The translations under genes were made by a program, and so were the position numbers. The notes beneath the pieces are model-generated. The model made no database searches. It saw only the letters and a program-made list of their open reading frames with translations, and was not told the origin of the DNA. Shown here piece after piece: positions 50,873 to 59,158 of a stretch of 64,000 bases of DNA; position 1 is the first letter of the stretch; each line of letters opens with the position of its first letter. The stretch is from contig CAZSWV010000003.1 of NCBI GenBank assembly GCA_964611295.1, forward strand, positions 124,001 through 188,000, read 5' to 3'. Source of the stretch: B73-G16 sp964611295 (lineage in GTDB: Bacteria; Desulfobacterota; B13-G15).

Positions 50873-53110
50873 TCAGACCTCCAACCTCGAGGCGTAATAG
50901 GCCTGCCCCAGGCTGATCCCGCCGTCGTTGGGTGGTACCCTGTGGTTCACAAAGACGGAAAAGCCTTCCGCTTCAAGCAAGGAGACACAGGACTCAAGCA
51001 GCAACAGGTTCTGAAAGCAGCCCCCTGAAAGCACTACCTCTTTGAGCCCCCTTTCAGCCCTGGCCCTCCTTGCCACCTCCAGGATCACCTGGGCTATGGT
51101 CCTATGGAACTTCCCAGATATCAAAGGCTTGGGAACCCCTGCCTTTAGGTCCTCCACTATACTCCTTATCATGGGGTCCGGATCGAAGACGTAATCCTTG
51201 AGTTCAAAGGGGTAAAAGTGGTCTGTCCTCTCGGCTAACTGCTCGAGCTCAATGGCCGCTTGCCCTTCGTAGTTGACCACATCCCTTACGCCCAAAAGGG
51301 AGCTCACCGCATCAAAAAGCCTGCCCATGCTTGAACAGGGAGGGGAGTTAAGGCCTTTGATGACGGCCCTTTTCAAGGTCTCCCATCCCTTGGGATAATA
51401 CCTGTCAAAGAGCTCTGGGTCTTCCTCCCCAAAGGCCCGCAACAGATAGACAGCGGCCATCCTCCAAGGTTCCTTTACTGCCCTATCACCGCCGGGCAGG
51501 GGGATGTACTTGAGGTGTCCAAGCCTCTCATAACCCTTCAAGGTCACCTCCAAGAACTCACAACCCCAAACGGCCTCGTCTTCTCCAAAGCCTGTGCCGT
51601 CCATAACGATGCCCAAAACCGGACCCTCCAGGCCGTATTCGGCCATACAGCTTAGGGCATGGGCGTAGTGGTGTTGTAAGGCCACCCTCGGCAGGTCCTG
51701 CTCCAGGGCATAGCGGGTCGAGAGGTAATCGGGATGTAGATCGTGGGCGATCAATTCGGGCTTCACCTTAAAGATCCGTTTGAAGTGCTCTATGCCCTCT
51801 TCAAAGGACTTTAAGGTCTCGAAGTTCTCAAGATCCCCTATATGGTGGCTCAAAAAGGCCAGTTCCCCTTTGGTCAAGCAGAAGGTGTTCTTCAGTTCCG
51901 CCCCGCAGGCAAGGACGCTCCTCCTTGCACCGGCAAGCCTTAAGGGCAAGGGTACATAGCCCCTCGAACGGCGTATGAACAGGGGCTTTCCCCGGAAGAC
52001 CTTAAGGACCGAGTCATCGCATCGCATGTGGATAGGGCGGTTGTGGGTGAGGAAGTAATCGGCTATGCCCTTCAGGCGTTCAAGGGCCTCGCCGTCGCGA
52101 TAGGCGATGGGTTCATCGCTTATATTGCCGCTTGTCATCACCAGGCACGTTATCCCATCTGAGAACAACAGATGGTGTAAGGGCGTATAGGGGAGCATCA
52201 CCCCAAGGGTCCTGTGACCTGGGGCCACAGAAGGGGCTACCTTGGCCTCTGGCCGCCTCTGGAGGATCACGATGGGCCTCTGTTTAGATTCCAATAGCTC
52301 CTTGGCCCCTCGGGGAAGAAGACAGAGCTTTTCCACTACCTCCAAGTCCCTGCACATGAGGGCGAAGGGCTTGTCTTCCCGGTACTTACGCCTCCTCAAC
52401 TGCGAGACCACGTCCTCCCTGAAGGGGTCGCAGGCAAGGTGGTAGCCCCCAAGCCCCTTCACCGCAAGGACCTTTCCCTCTTTTAAGAGCCGTATCGCTT
52501 CCTCGATGGGGTCCCTCACCTCAAGGGGCCTTCCTTCGCGGTCAAGGAGCGATACCTGGGGTCCGCAGACAGGACAAGCGTTTGGTTGGGCGTGGAACCT
52601 CCGGTCCTCAGGGTTGTGGTATTCATGAAGGCAATCCGGACACATCTCAAAGGAGGCCATGGTGGTGTTGGGGCGGTCGTAAGGGATGTCCCGCACAATG
52701 GTGAACCGTGGGCCGCAATTGGTGCAGTTTATAAAGGGATAGCGGTACCGCCTGTCCTTGGGATCGTATAGCTCCCTTAAGCAGTCTTCACATGTGGCTA
52801 TGTCAGGTGAGATAAGGGCCTGCCTCTGCTCGGACCTTTGGCTCTTCCTTATAAAGAAGGCCCTTTCCCCCGAAGGCTTAAGCTCTTTGACCTCCACATG
52901 GTCTACGAAGGCAGAAGGAGGGGGTTCAAGGCAGAGACGTCTCAGGAACTCCTCAAGGGCCTCCTCCGGCCCCTCGACCTCCATGAGGACCCCCACTTCG
53001 TCGTTCAATACCCAACCCCCGAGGCCGAGACTTCGGGCCAGCCTGTAGACAAAAGGGCGGAAGCCCACCCCTTGGACGATTCCCGTGACCCTTACCGAAA
53101 GCCGCTTCAT
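50873..53110 (-). CDS. hypF: Carbamoyltransferase HypF
   Basis: Transfers carbamoyl phosphate-derived carboxamide to HypE, 745 residues. Domains in order: acylphosphatase (VTGIVQGVGFRPFVYRLA), two zinc-finger pairs (CEDCLRELYD, CTNCGPRF, CPDCLHEY, CPVCGP), a YrdC-like domain (about 200-390, AVKGLGGYHLACDPF) and the Kae1-like carbamoyltransferase (AHDLHPDYLSTRYA, HHYAHALSCMAEYG, GIVMDGTGFGEDEAVWG). The ATG overlaps the hypB stop. Confidence 0.96.
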   Translation of the reverse strand: MKRLSVRVTGIVQGVGFRPFVYRLARSLGLGGWVLNDEVGVLMEVEGPEEALEEFLRRLCLEPPPSAFVDHVEVKELKPSGERAFFIRKSQRSEQRQALISPDIATCEDCLRELYDPKDRRYRYPFINCTNCGPRFTIVRDIPYDRPNTTMASFEMCPDCLHEYHNPEDRRFHAQPNACPVCGPQVSLLDREGRPLEVRDPIEEAIRLLKEGKVLAVKGLGGYHLACDPFREDVVSQLRRRKYREDKPFALMCRDLEVVEKLCLLPRGAKELLESKQRPIVILQRRPEAKVAPSVAPGHRTLGVMLPYTPLHHLLFSDGITCLVMTSGNISDEPIAYRDGEALERLKGIADYFLTHNRPIHMRCDDSVLKVFRGKPLFIRRSRGYVPLPLRLAGARRSVLACGAELKNTFCLTKGELAFLSHHIGDLENFETLKSFEEGIEHFKRIFKVKPELIAHDLHPDYLSTRYALEQDLPRVALQHHYAHALSCMAEYGLEGPVLGIVMDGTGFGEDEAVWGCEFLEVTLKGYERLGHLKYIPLPGGDRAVKEPWRMAAVYLLRAFGEEDPELFDRYYPKGWETLKRAVIKGLNSPPCSSMGRLFDAVSSLLGVRDVVNYEGQAAIELEQLAERTDHFYPFELKDYVFDPDPMIRSIVEDLKAGVPKPLISGKFHRTIAQVILEVARRARAERGLKEVVLSGGCFQNLLLLESCVSLLEAEGFSVFVNHRVPPNDGGISLGQAYYASRLEV

Positions 53111-53760
53111 CTCCTGCCTTCAAGACGCCCCTGAAGCCACTCGATCCACCTCTGGAGGCCCTGACCCGTCTTACAGGAGACCTCTATGACCTCAAGCCTT
53201 GGGTTCACCTTCCTTGTGAAGTCCCTGAACTTCTCTAGGTCGAAGTCCACATAGGGCAATAGGTCCACCTTGTTGAGGATGAGGAGGCTTGAGACTTGAA
53301 ACATCAAAGGGTATTTCAAGGGCTTGTCATCTCCCTCTGTGACCGAAAGGACCATGACCTTGTCGTCCTCGCCTATGTTGAACTCAGCCGGACAGACCAG
53401 GTTCCCCACGTTTTCCACAAGGAGTAGCCTTATCCCATCCAGGTTCAAGGCCTTGAGCCCTTCACGGACCATGTTCCCGTCAAGGTGACAAGCACCTCCC
53501 GTGTTGATCTGTACTACCTGTACCCCATAGCGGGCCACCCTCTCCGCATCCCTCGAGGTAGCTATATCCCCCTCGATCACCGCCAGAGGCCACCTGTCCT
53601 TCACCATCTCTATGGTCTTCTCCAAAAGGGTGGTCTTACCCGTCCCAGGTGCCCCCATGAGGTTGAGCACGTATACCCCCTTCTGGGAGAAGAGCTCTTT
53701 GTTCTGTTTGGCTATTACCTCATTGGCCTCAAGGATCTCCCTAACTACTTTGACCTCCAT
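53107..53760 (-). CDS. hypB: Hydrogenase nickel incorporation GTPase HypB
   Basis: GTPase that delivers Ni with HypA, 217 residues. The P-loop is NLMGAPGTGKTTLLEKT, with IEGDIATSRDAERVA, GGACHLDGNMV (the metal-site Cys-His), ENVGNLVCPAEF and the base-recognition NKVDLLPY. The N-terminus lacks the His-rich nickel-storage stretch and the CxxC high-affinity site seen in some HypB, so it is the minimal form. It overlaps hypA by 20 bases. Confidence 0.95.
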   Translation of the reverse strand: MEVKVVREILEANEVIAKQNKELFSQKGVYVLNLMGAPGTGKTTLLEKTIEMVKDRWPLAVIEGDIATSRDAERVARYGVQVVQINTGGACHLDGNMVREGLKALNLDGIRLLLVENVGNLVCPAEFNIGEDDKVMVLSVTEGDDKPLKYPLMFQVSSLLILNKVDLLPYVDFDLEKFRDFTRKVNPRLEVIEVSCKTGQGLQRWIEWLQGRLEGRR

Positions 53761-54091
53761 CTTCTATCTCCATGGATTCTATTTGTAACTCCCTTCCTGA
53801 GAGCATCTCCACAAGGCCCCCACAGTTGGGGCAGAGCAAAAAGGGGACCCCTTCCATTACCCCACAGCTTTCACACCTCACCTTTACAGGCATGACCTCC
53901 ACCTCAAGGACCGCCCCTTCGGTCACCTCCCCACGGCTCAGGGCCTCAAAGGCAAACCGGAGGGCCTCAGGCAGCACCCCAGTTAGAGCCCCTACCTTCA
54001 CCTTCACCTTCGTCACCTTCTGGGCCCTGTAGAGGGCTGCCTGCTCCTTGACTATCTCCAGGAGCCCTTGTGCAATAGCCACCTCATGCAT
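53741..54091 (-). CDS. hypA: Hydrogenase nickel incorporation protein HypA
   Basis: Nickel chaperone, 116 residues. It begins MHEVAIAQGLLEIV, with the N-terminal Met-His-Glu whose His binds Ni, and carries the zinc site CESCGVMEG...LLCPNCGG (two CxxC). The start overlaps the end of the protease gene upstream. It is the first of the hypABFCDE run. Confidence 0.95.
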   Translation of the reverse strand: MHEVAIAQGLLEIVKEQAALYRAQKVTKVKVKVGALTGVLPEALRFAFEALSRGEVTEGAVLEVEVMPVKVRCESCGVMEGVPFLLCPNCGGLVEMLSGRELQIESMEIEDGGQSS

Positions 54092-54536
54092 CCTTCACTT
54101 CCTCGAGGACCAACTCCACCACCTTATCGAGCTTGGACCTCACCTCCGGACTGAGTTCCATCCCCCAACCTAGGTCCTTGGGCTCTATCCCTATGATCAC
54201 CACCTCCGGCTCAAACCCCAAAAGCTTAGCCGTTTCCCACACCTCCAGAAAGCCCACTTGGTGAAGGCTAAGGGGACGGTCCTTTGAGGCCTTAAGCTGC
54301 TCGGGCCTGACCTTGTAAATGGACCCGGGTTCCCCTCCACCCTTCAAGGCGTCCACTACCACGAGCTTCTCCACCCCTTCGAAATACCCCAAGAGGTCAA
54401 ACCCCAGCGTTCCCCCTTCCACCACCTCTACTCCTTCAGGCAGAGGCAACTCCTCCAGGGCCCTCGCTACGTGCACCCCAACGCCTTCGTCCCTGAGCAG
54501 CAAGTTGCCTATCCCCAATATAACCCTTTTACCCAT
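54084..54536 (-). CDS. [NiFe] hydrogenase maturation endopeptidase (HyaD/HycI family)
   Basis: Nickel-dependent protease that removes the C-terminal peptide of the large subunit after nickel insertion, about 150 residues. It has GIGNLLLRDEGVGVHVARAL with the Ni-ligand Glu/Asp, VVDALKGGGEPGSIYKV with the second acidic ligand, and SLHQVGFLEV with the conserved His. The likely client is the large subunit at 56179, which still has a C-terminal extension after DPCIACAVH. The start is either ATG 54536 or a TTG three codons earlier. A stem-loop separates it from metF. Confidence 0.92.
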   Translation of the reverse strand: MGKRVILGIGNLLLRDEGVGVHVARALEELPLPEGVEVVEGGTLGFDLLGYFEGVEKLVVVDALKGGGEPGSIYKVRPEQLKASKDRPLSLHQVGFLEVWETAKLLGFEPEVVIIGIEPKDLGWGMELSPEVRSKLDKVVELVLEEVKDA

Positions 54537-54546
54537 TATAGACAAA

Positions 54547-54568
54547 GCCCCCAGGGAACCCCGGGGGC
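54547..54568 (-). terminator. Stem-loop between metF (set B) and the protease/hyp genes
   Basis: The minus strand forms GCCCCC-G-GGG-TT-CCC-T-GGGGGC with one mismatch, followed by the weak T-run TTTGTCTATA. It could be a partial terminator or an mRNA-stabilising hairpin that lowers hyp expression relative to the hydrogenase genes. The hairpin also lies over the only G-rich sequence upstream of the protease start. Confidence 0.5.
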
Positions 54569-54602
54569 CTTCCTCCCTTCTCCTAAGGATGTCCTTGGCC
54601 TC

Positions 54603-55481
54603 TTATGCCAAACCCGCCAGTTCGAGGATCTCGGGGACCTTCTTCTCCCAACCTATGGCCATTATATGGACCCCCTGACAGAGGTCCTTGACTTCCTTTA
54701 TCAACCTTGCGGCTATCTCAAGGCCCTTTTGCGCCGGCTTTTCGGCCTTGGCCATCTCGTCTATCAAATGTTCAGGGACGAACACCCCAGCCACGTTTTT
54801 GTTCATGTAACGGGCCATACCTACGGACTTAAGGGGGATGATGCCGGCCAAAATGGGCACCCCGAACTTCTCCGCTCGCTTCATGAACTTGGCAAAGGCG
54901 TCCACATCGTATATGGCCTGGGTCTGGAAGAACCTAGCCCCTGCCTCTATCTTTTTCTCCATCTTTACCAATTGCAGCTCCAGGGCGGCCTCCGTGTCTG
55001 TTATAGGGGTGACCACCGCCCCGATGAAGAAGTCGGTCTTGCCCTGAAGCTCGTTTCCGCTTAGGTCATAGCCCTGGTTCATCCTGTTCACAGCCCAAAC
55101 CAGTTGGACCGAGTCCAGGTCGTATACCGGTTTGGCATCCGGATGGTCCCCAAGGGTCGGGTAGTCCCCTGTAAGACAGAGGACGTTCCTTATCCCGAGC
55201 ACATGCGCGCTCAAGAGATCGGACTGGATGGCCAAGCGGTTCCTATCCCTACAGGTCACCTGCAATATGGGATCGAGCCCCTCCTGCTTAAGGAGGTAGC
55301 AGGTCACCATGGACCCAAGCCTCATAACGGCGCTCTGTTGGTCGGTGACGTTCGCACCGTCCACCTTCCCCTTTAACAGGTGCGCCACTTCCTTTACTTC
55401 ATGGGTATCAGTGCCCTTAAGGGGTCCCACCTCTGCTGTCACCACGAACTTCCCGCTCTGAAACGCCTCCCTCAGCCCCAT
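54603..55481 (-). CDS. metF: 5,10-methylenetetrahydrofolate reductase MetF (set B)
   Basis: Second canonical MetF, 292 residues, behind GAGGAGGGG. It has VTAEVGPLKGTD with the catalytic Glu, VDGANVTDQQSAVMRLGS, TCRDRNRLAIQSDLLSAHVLG, CLTGDYPTLGDHPDAKPVYD and FQTQAIYDVDAF. The same enzyme type as the set A copy, but here directly behind metV and the [NiFe] hydrogenase genes. Hydrogen-linked methylene-THF reduction (or its reverse) is the natural inference. Confidence 0.94.
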   Translation of the reverse strand: MGLREAFQSGKFVVTAEVGPLKGTDTHEVKEVAHLLKGKVDGANVTDQQSAVMRLGSMVTCYLLKQEGLDPILQVTCRDRNRLAIQSDLLSAHVLGIRNVLCLTGDYPTLGDHPDAKPVYDLDSVQLVWAVNRMNQGYDLSGNELQGKTDFFIGAVVTPITDTEAALELQLVKMEKKIEAGARFFQTQAIYDVDAFAKFMKRAEKFGVPILAGIIPLKSVGMARYMNKNVAGVFVPEHLIDEMAKAEKPAQKGLEIAARLIKEVKDLCQGVHIMAIGWEKKVPEILELAGLA

Positions 55482-55492
55482 CTTTCCCCTCC

Positions 55493-56164
55493 TCAGTCCT
55501 TGTACTCAAGGGCCCAAAGGGACGAAAGGAGAAGATCTCCTTTAGGCCTCATCTTGTTGAAATCCTTAGGCGGAATGAACTTCTTCAAGCGTTCGAGTTG
55601 CCCAAGCTCCTTAAGCCTCATATAGATCCTCTCCCAGCCGCAGTCCTTGTTCTTGTCCACTTCGCATTTGCCCTTTGAGGCACCGCCACAGGCCCCGTTC
55701 AAAAGGCCTTTCGAACAGGCCGTCAAGGGACAGATGCCGCCAGTCCAATAGAGGACGCAGTCCCCACACTCCAAACACCTCTCCTCACCACGCCACTCGC
55801 CCCTTGTGCCCCCTAGGGATATGGTATTGCACCCAGGGACTACAGGCTTCTTTATCATGGCCGAAGAGGCCTGAACCCCTATCCCACAGGTCATGACCAA
55901 TACGGCATCGGAGGCCATAATGGCCTCTTCATGGGGCCTTAAGTGCGAGGCTACAAGGGCCTTCTGACACAAAAAGTCCACTACCGCCATCCCCGTTACG
56001 TCTTTGCCGCTTTCCTCAAGCTTCTGCTTCATGTCCTTAAGCTCAGGCCAACCACCTGTCTTGCTCGCTTGGGCACAGCCGTCGCAGCCAAGCAGAAAGA
56101 CCCTCTTTGCCCCTTCAAGATAACCCAGGATCTCCTCCAAAGGCTTCTGTTGTGACCTCACCAT
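55493..56164 (-). CDS. metV: MetV-like partner of methylenetetrahydrofolate reductase (set B)
   Basis: A 223-residue MetV protein with GCDGCAQASKTGG near residue 27 and the C-terminal cluster region CLECGDCVLYWTGGICPLTA plus GACGGASKGKC. It is about the same length as the set A copy and shares RLKELGQLERL and IPPKDFNK near its end. A GGGGAGG precedes ATG 56164. It lies between the hydrogenase large subunit and metF, suggesting a hydrogenase-MetFV complex or at least co-expression. Confidence 0.9.
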   Translation of the reverse strand: MVRSQQKPLEEILGYLEGAKRVFLLGCDGCAQASKTGGWPELKDMKQKLEESGKDVTGMAVVDFLCQKALVASHLRPHEEAIMASDAVLVMTCGIGVQASSAMIKKPVVPGCNTISLGGTRGEWRGEERCLECGDCVLYWTGGICPLTACSKGLLNGACGGASKGKCEVDKNKDCGWERIYMRLKELGQLERLKKFIPPKDFNKMRPKGDLLLSSLWALEYKD

Positions 56165-56178
56165 CTTCGGCCTCCCCG

Positions 56179-57738
56179 TTAGGCGATGATAAACCTCCTC
56201 AACTCACGCCCTTTGTGGTCCAAAAGGTGGACCGCACAAGCTATACAAGGGTCAAAGGACCTGACGATCCTCACCACTTCAAAGGGGTTCTTCTCGTCGC
56301 GGACCTTTGTGCCTATTAAGGCCTGCTCGATGGGACCAGGATTCCCCATGTCGTCCTTAGGCGATCCATTCCAAGTGGTGGGGACCACACACTGATAACG
56401 GGCGATCTTACGGTCCTTTATGACCACCCAATGCCCAAGGGCCCCACGGGCAGCATCCACTATGCCCACGCCTTCGGCCTCCTCCGGGACCTGGAAGTCC
56501 ACATAAGCGGGCTCCCCAGGCTTTAGCTCAAGGACCCACTTCTCCAGCTGTCTAGCGATCAAGAGGGCACAGATGGCCCTTGATGCGTGACGGCCGAGGA
56601 CGCTGAAAAGCGCCTCTTTGGAGGCCTTGAAGTGGCCAAGGAGCTGGTCCACAAGTTCCTTAACCTGCTGATCCCCACGGGCATAGGCCACAGCCACCCT
56701 CGCCAAGGGCCCTACCTCGTAAACCTGCCCCTTGTACCTCGGGGCCTTAAGCCATGAGTAGGCCCCCTCCTTCATGGGATTGGGCCTCGTCTCCCCCTGG
56801 AAAGGATGGCGCCCCGTGGTATCGTCTTCGTACCAGGAATACTTGACAAACTCCGTTATCGCAGACAGGTCCAAAGGCTCGTACACCAGGTCGGTGGTCG
56901 TAGTCCCCTGTTTGAAGAAGCGTTCCCTGGAGACGTAATCGGGATTACTCCCATCCAGGTCAAAGGCCCCATAGGATAGGTATCTCCCGCAACCCCGACC
57001 TATCTCAAAGTAATCGCTATAGGCCTCAGCCACCTTGATCACATCAGGCAGATAACAGTCCTCCACAAACTGCCTCAACTCCTTAGCCCTCCATAAGAGG
57101 GAGGCCATCTTGTCCACGGTGACCGTCTCGGTAGCACCTCCAGGGGTAATGGCACAGGCATGGGGGACCTTGCCGCCCAAAATGGCCACCGCCTCGTGTC
57201 CCTTCCTCCTCACCTCGAGGGCCTTCACATAATGCGCCACAAGCTCCCTGTTCAGGGCTGGCGTAAGCCTATAGTCGCCTTCATACCGCGGGACAAAGGG
57301 GCTGAGCTCACCCCTTTGTAAGAAGGCCTTGACCGAATTGAGTACCCTGTCGTCCCCCTCGTAATCGGCCACCTTGGTCACGTCCACGTAGTCCAGGGCT
57401 GCAAGGTGATAGAAGTGAAGGATGTGGTCCTGGACTTGGTGAAAACCTAAGAGGAGGTTACGGATCACACGGCCGTTGTGGGGGATCTTATCGGCTATCC
57501 CAAAGGCACTGTCAAGGCAAAGCGCTGAGGCCGTGGTGTGGCAGTGGTTGCACACCCCACAGATCCTCTCGGTGATGATCTGGGCATCCCTTGGGTCACG
57601 CCCTTCCAATATCTTCTCAAAACCCCTGAAGAGCATCCCAGAACAACGGGCCTCCTTCACCTGACCGCCGTCGACCACTACCTCCACCTTCAGGTGGCCT
57701 TCTATCCTCGTTACCGGATCTATCACTATCCTGCCCAT
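56179..57738 (-). CDS. [NiFe] hydrogenase large (catalytic) subunit
   Basis: Catalytic subunit of 519 residues beginning IDPVTRIEGHLKVEV. The N-terminal nickel motif is RICGVCNHCH (Cys60, Cys63) and the C-terminal one DPCIACAVH (Cys498, Cys501), followed by a 15-residue peptide for the maturation protease. All four ligands are Cys, so it is not a [NiFeSe] enzyme. The pattern resembles group 1/2 large subunits more than Mvh-type, although the neighbours are Mvh/Hdr-like. It follows the small subunit by 11 bases; the start has AGGGAGGGG. Confidence 0.93.
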   Translation of the reverse strand: MGRIVIDPVTRIEGHLKVEVVVDGGQVKEARCSGMLFRGFEKILEGRDPRDAQIITERICGVCNHCHTTASALCLDSAFGIADKIPHNGRVIRNLLLGFHQVQDHILHFYHLAALDYVDVTKVADYEGDDRVLNSVKAFLQRGELSPFVPRYEGDYRLTPALNRELVAHYVKALEVRRKGHEAVAILGGKVPHACAITPGGATETVTVDKMASLLWRAKELRQFVEDCYLPDVIKVAEAYSDYFEIGRGCGRYLSYGAFDLDGSNPDYVSRERFFKQGTTTTDLVYEPLDLSAITEFVKYSWYEDDTTGRHPFQGETRPNPMKEGAYSWLKAPRYKGQVYEVGPLARVAVAYARGDQQVKELVDQLLGHFKASKEALFSVLGRHASRAICALLIARQLEKWVLELKPGEPAYVDFQVPEEAEGVGIVDAARGALGHWVVIKDRKIARYQCVVPTTWNGSPKDDMGNPGPIEQALIGTKVRDEKNPFEVVRIVRSFDPCIACAVHLLDHKGRELRRFIIA

Positions 57739-57749
57739 CTTACCCCTCC

Positions 57750-58631
57750 CTATCGCTTGGATTCCCCTATTTTCGGAAGGTCACGGTCTGTTACCTTCTC
57801 GTAAAAAGGACCGAAAAGGTCCGGAAACTCAGGCTGGGTACAACCTTGACAGCCCATCCCAGCATCGATACACCAATTCACCCCCCCGTTCCACTTCCTC
57901 AAAAAGCAGTCCGCATGGGTTATAGGTCCCTTGCACCCCAACTCGTAAAGGCAACCGGGCTCCCCAAAGGACTTGGCGAACTTACCCTCGTCGAAATAAG
58001 CCCTCCTCGGGCAGTTCTCATGGATGAGCCCCCCGTAAAAGTCCTTGGGCCTAAGCCACTCGTCCAAGTCCTCAGGCCCGGGAAGCCCTAAGAGCAAGAT
58101 CCTCACCACAGTCCCCACAAACCAGTCCGGATGAGGAGGACAACCAGGTATGTTCACCACCGGGGTCCTTACCCCTTCCTCCTTGAAGACCTCCATCACC
58201 CCCTTGGCCTTTGTGGGGTTGGGCTTCGAAGCAGGTATCCCACCAAAGGAGGCACAGGTCCCAAGGGCCAAGACCGCCAAGGCCTCCTTACCCAACTCCA
58301 CCACCCAGTCCTTAAAGGGGACCTCCTTTTGGCCCCTTTCGCCCAAAAGGCAATAGATGCCGCCTTCAGCCGTAGGGATCGCTCCCTCCACCACCAAGAC
58401 GTACTCCTTGGACTTCCTCTGCTTGGTGTCCTCAAGGACCTCTATGACCGGCTCCCCTGCTCCAGCCATGATGGTGGCCTGAAACCTAAGGTTCAGATGG
58501 GTCCCAGGCAACACCTCCTCCAACAAGAGGTCCTTAATGGAAGGGGCAACGACGTTCAACATGGAAACCGAACACCCCGTACAGGTCGCCCCTTGGATCC
58601 ACAAAACCGGCACTTCTTTCACCTGCGACAT
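57750..58631 (-). CDS. [NiFe] hydrogenase small (electron-transfer) subunit, cytosolic
   Basis: Fe-S subunit of 293 residues. The proximal cluster motif is WIQGATCTGCSVSML (Cys17, Cys20) with LALGTCASFGG and IPGCPPHPDW. The medial and distal sites are ENCPRRAYF, CLYELGCKGPITHADC and CIDAGMGCQGCTQPEFPD, the three-cluster pattern of group 1/2 small subunits. No twin-arginine signal and no C-terminal anchor are present, so the enzyme should be cytoplasmic. A likely promoter lies directly upstream. The gene is separated from mvhD by a flavin-fold gene. Confidence 0.92.
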   Translation of the reverse strand: MSQVKEVPVLWIQGATCTGCSVSMLNVVAPSIKDLLLEEVLPGTHLNLRFQATIMAGAGEPVIEVLEDTKQRKSKEYVLVVEGAIPTAEGGIYCLLGERGQKEVPFKDWVVELGKEALAVLALGTCASFGGIPASKPNPTKAKGVMEVFKEEGVRTPVVNIPGCPPHPDWFVGTVVRILLLGLPGPEDLDEWLRPKDFYGGLIHENCPRRAYFDEGKFAKSFGEPGCLYELGCKGPITHADCFLRKWNGGVNWCIDAGMGCQGCTQPEFPDLFGPFYEKVTDRDLPKIGESKR

Positions 58632-58667
58632 CTTGAAGCCTCCTTGTTAAAGTTGTCACAAGGCTTT

Positions 58668-58695
58668 TTTAGAACATACTCCGACGCCTTGTCAA
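58668..58695 (-). promoter_or_regulatory. Possible internal promoter for the hydrogenase genes
   Basis: On the minus strand TTGACA (58690-58695), 16 bases, then TCTAAA (58668-58673), about 37 bases before the small-subunit start. It would allow hydrogenase-metVF-hyp expression apart from the hdrA-mvhD genes upstream. The -10 is only a moderate match. Confidence 0.45.
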
Positions 58696-58713
58696 GTTCC
58701 CAAGGGCAGATCC

Positions 58714-59145
58714 TCACTTGTCGAACCTTATCCTAGGTATTTGGTCTTCCTTCATGCTGTCTTTCATGGTCCAAAAGTAGGCCTCTCCTCTGGAGACCCT
58801 GAAGAGGCCCAAGATGGGGCTTGATGGGTCCTCTATCCCCATCTGTTTTAGGAAGGGGCGCTCTATGAGGCAGCGCTTCTTAAGTTCCAGGTCCTCCAGA
58901 AATTCCACCTCGCCGTAAACCCTGAGGACGAGGTTGTCCGTTGGCCTGAGGAAGCAGAGTTCCACCTTTGGGTTTTCCTTGAGCTGCTTCCACAAGGCCT
59001 TGACCGTCTGGGTCTGGAAGTAAAACCCCGTGGAGTCGGCAAACCACATCCTCATGGGCCTCACCCTGGGCTGGCCGCCCTGGCAGGTGGCAAGGAAACA
59101 TACCCCTACCTCGTTAGCGAACTTCACGCATTCCTCAAATCCCAT
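58714..59145 (-). CDS. Pyridoxamine 5'-phosphate oxidase-like flavin split-barrel protein
   Basis: A 143-residue split-barrel protein from ATG 59145 behind GGGGGGAGG; the frame open to 59229 runs into mvhD and is rejected. Motifs VCFLATCQGGQPRVRPMRMW and FYFQTQTVKALWKQLKENPK are those of FMN- or F420-binding PNPOx-like proteins that carry out small flavin-dependent reductions or bind flavin/haem. No specific function is recognised. It sits between mvhD and the hydrogenase small subunit, with 13 bases to mvhD, which suggests a link to the electron-transfer complex. Confidence 0.75.
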   Translation of the reverse strand: MGFEECVKFANEVGVCFLATCQGGQPRVRPMRMWFADSTGFYFQTQTVKALWKQLKENPKVELCFLRPTDNLVLRVYGEVEFLEDLELKKRCLIERPFLKQMGIEDPSSPILGLFRVSRGEAYFWTMKDSMKEDQIPRIRFDK

Positions 59146-59158
59146 GGGCCTCCCCCCT

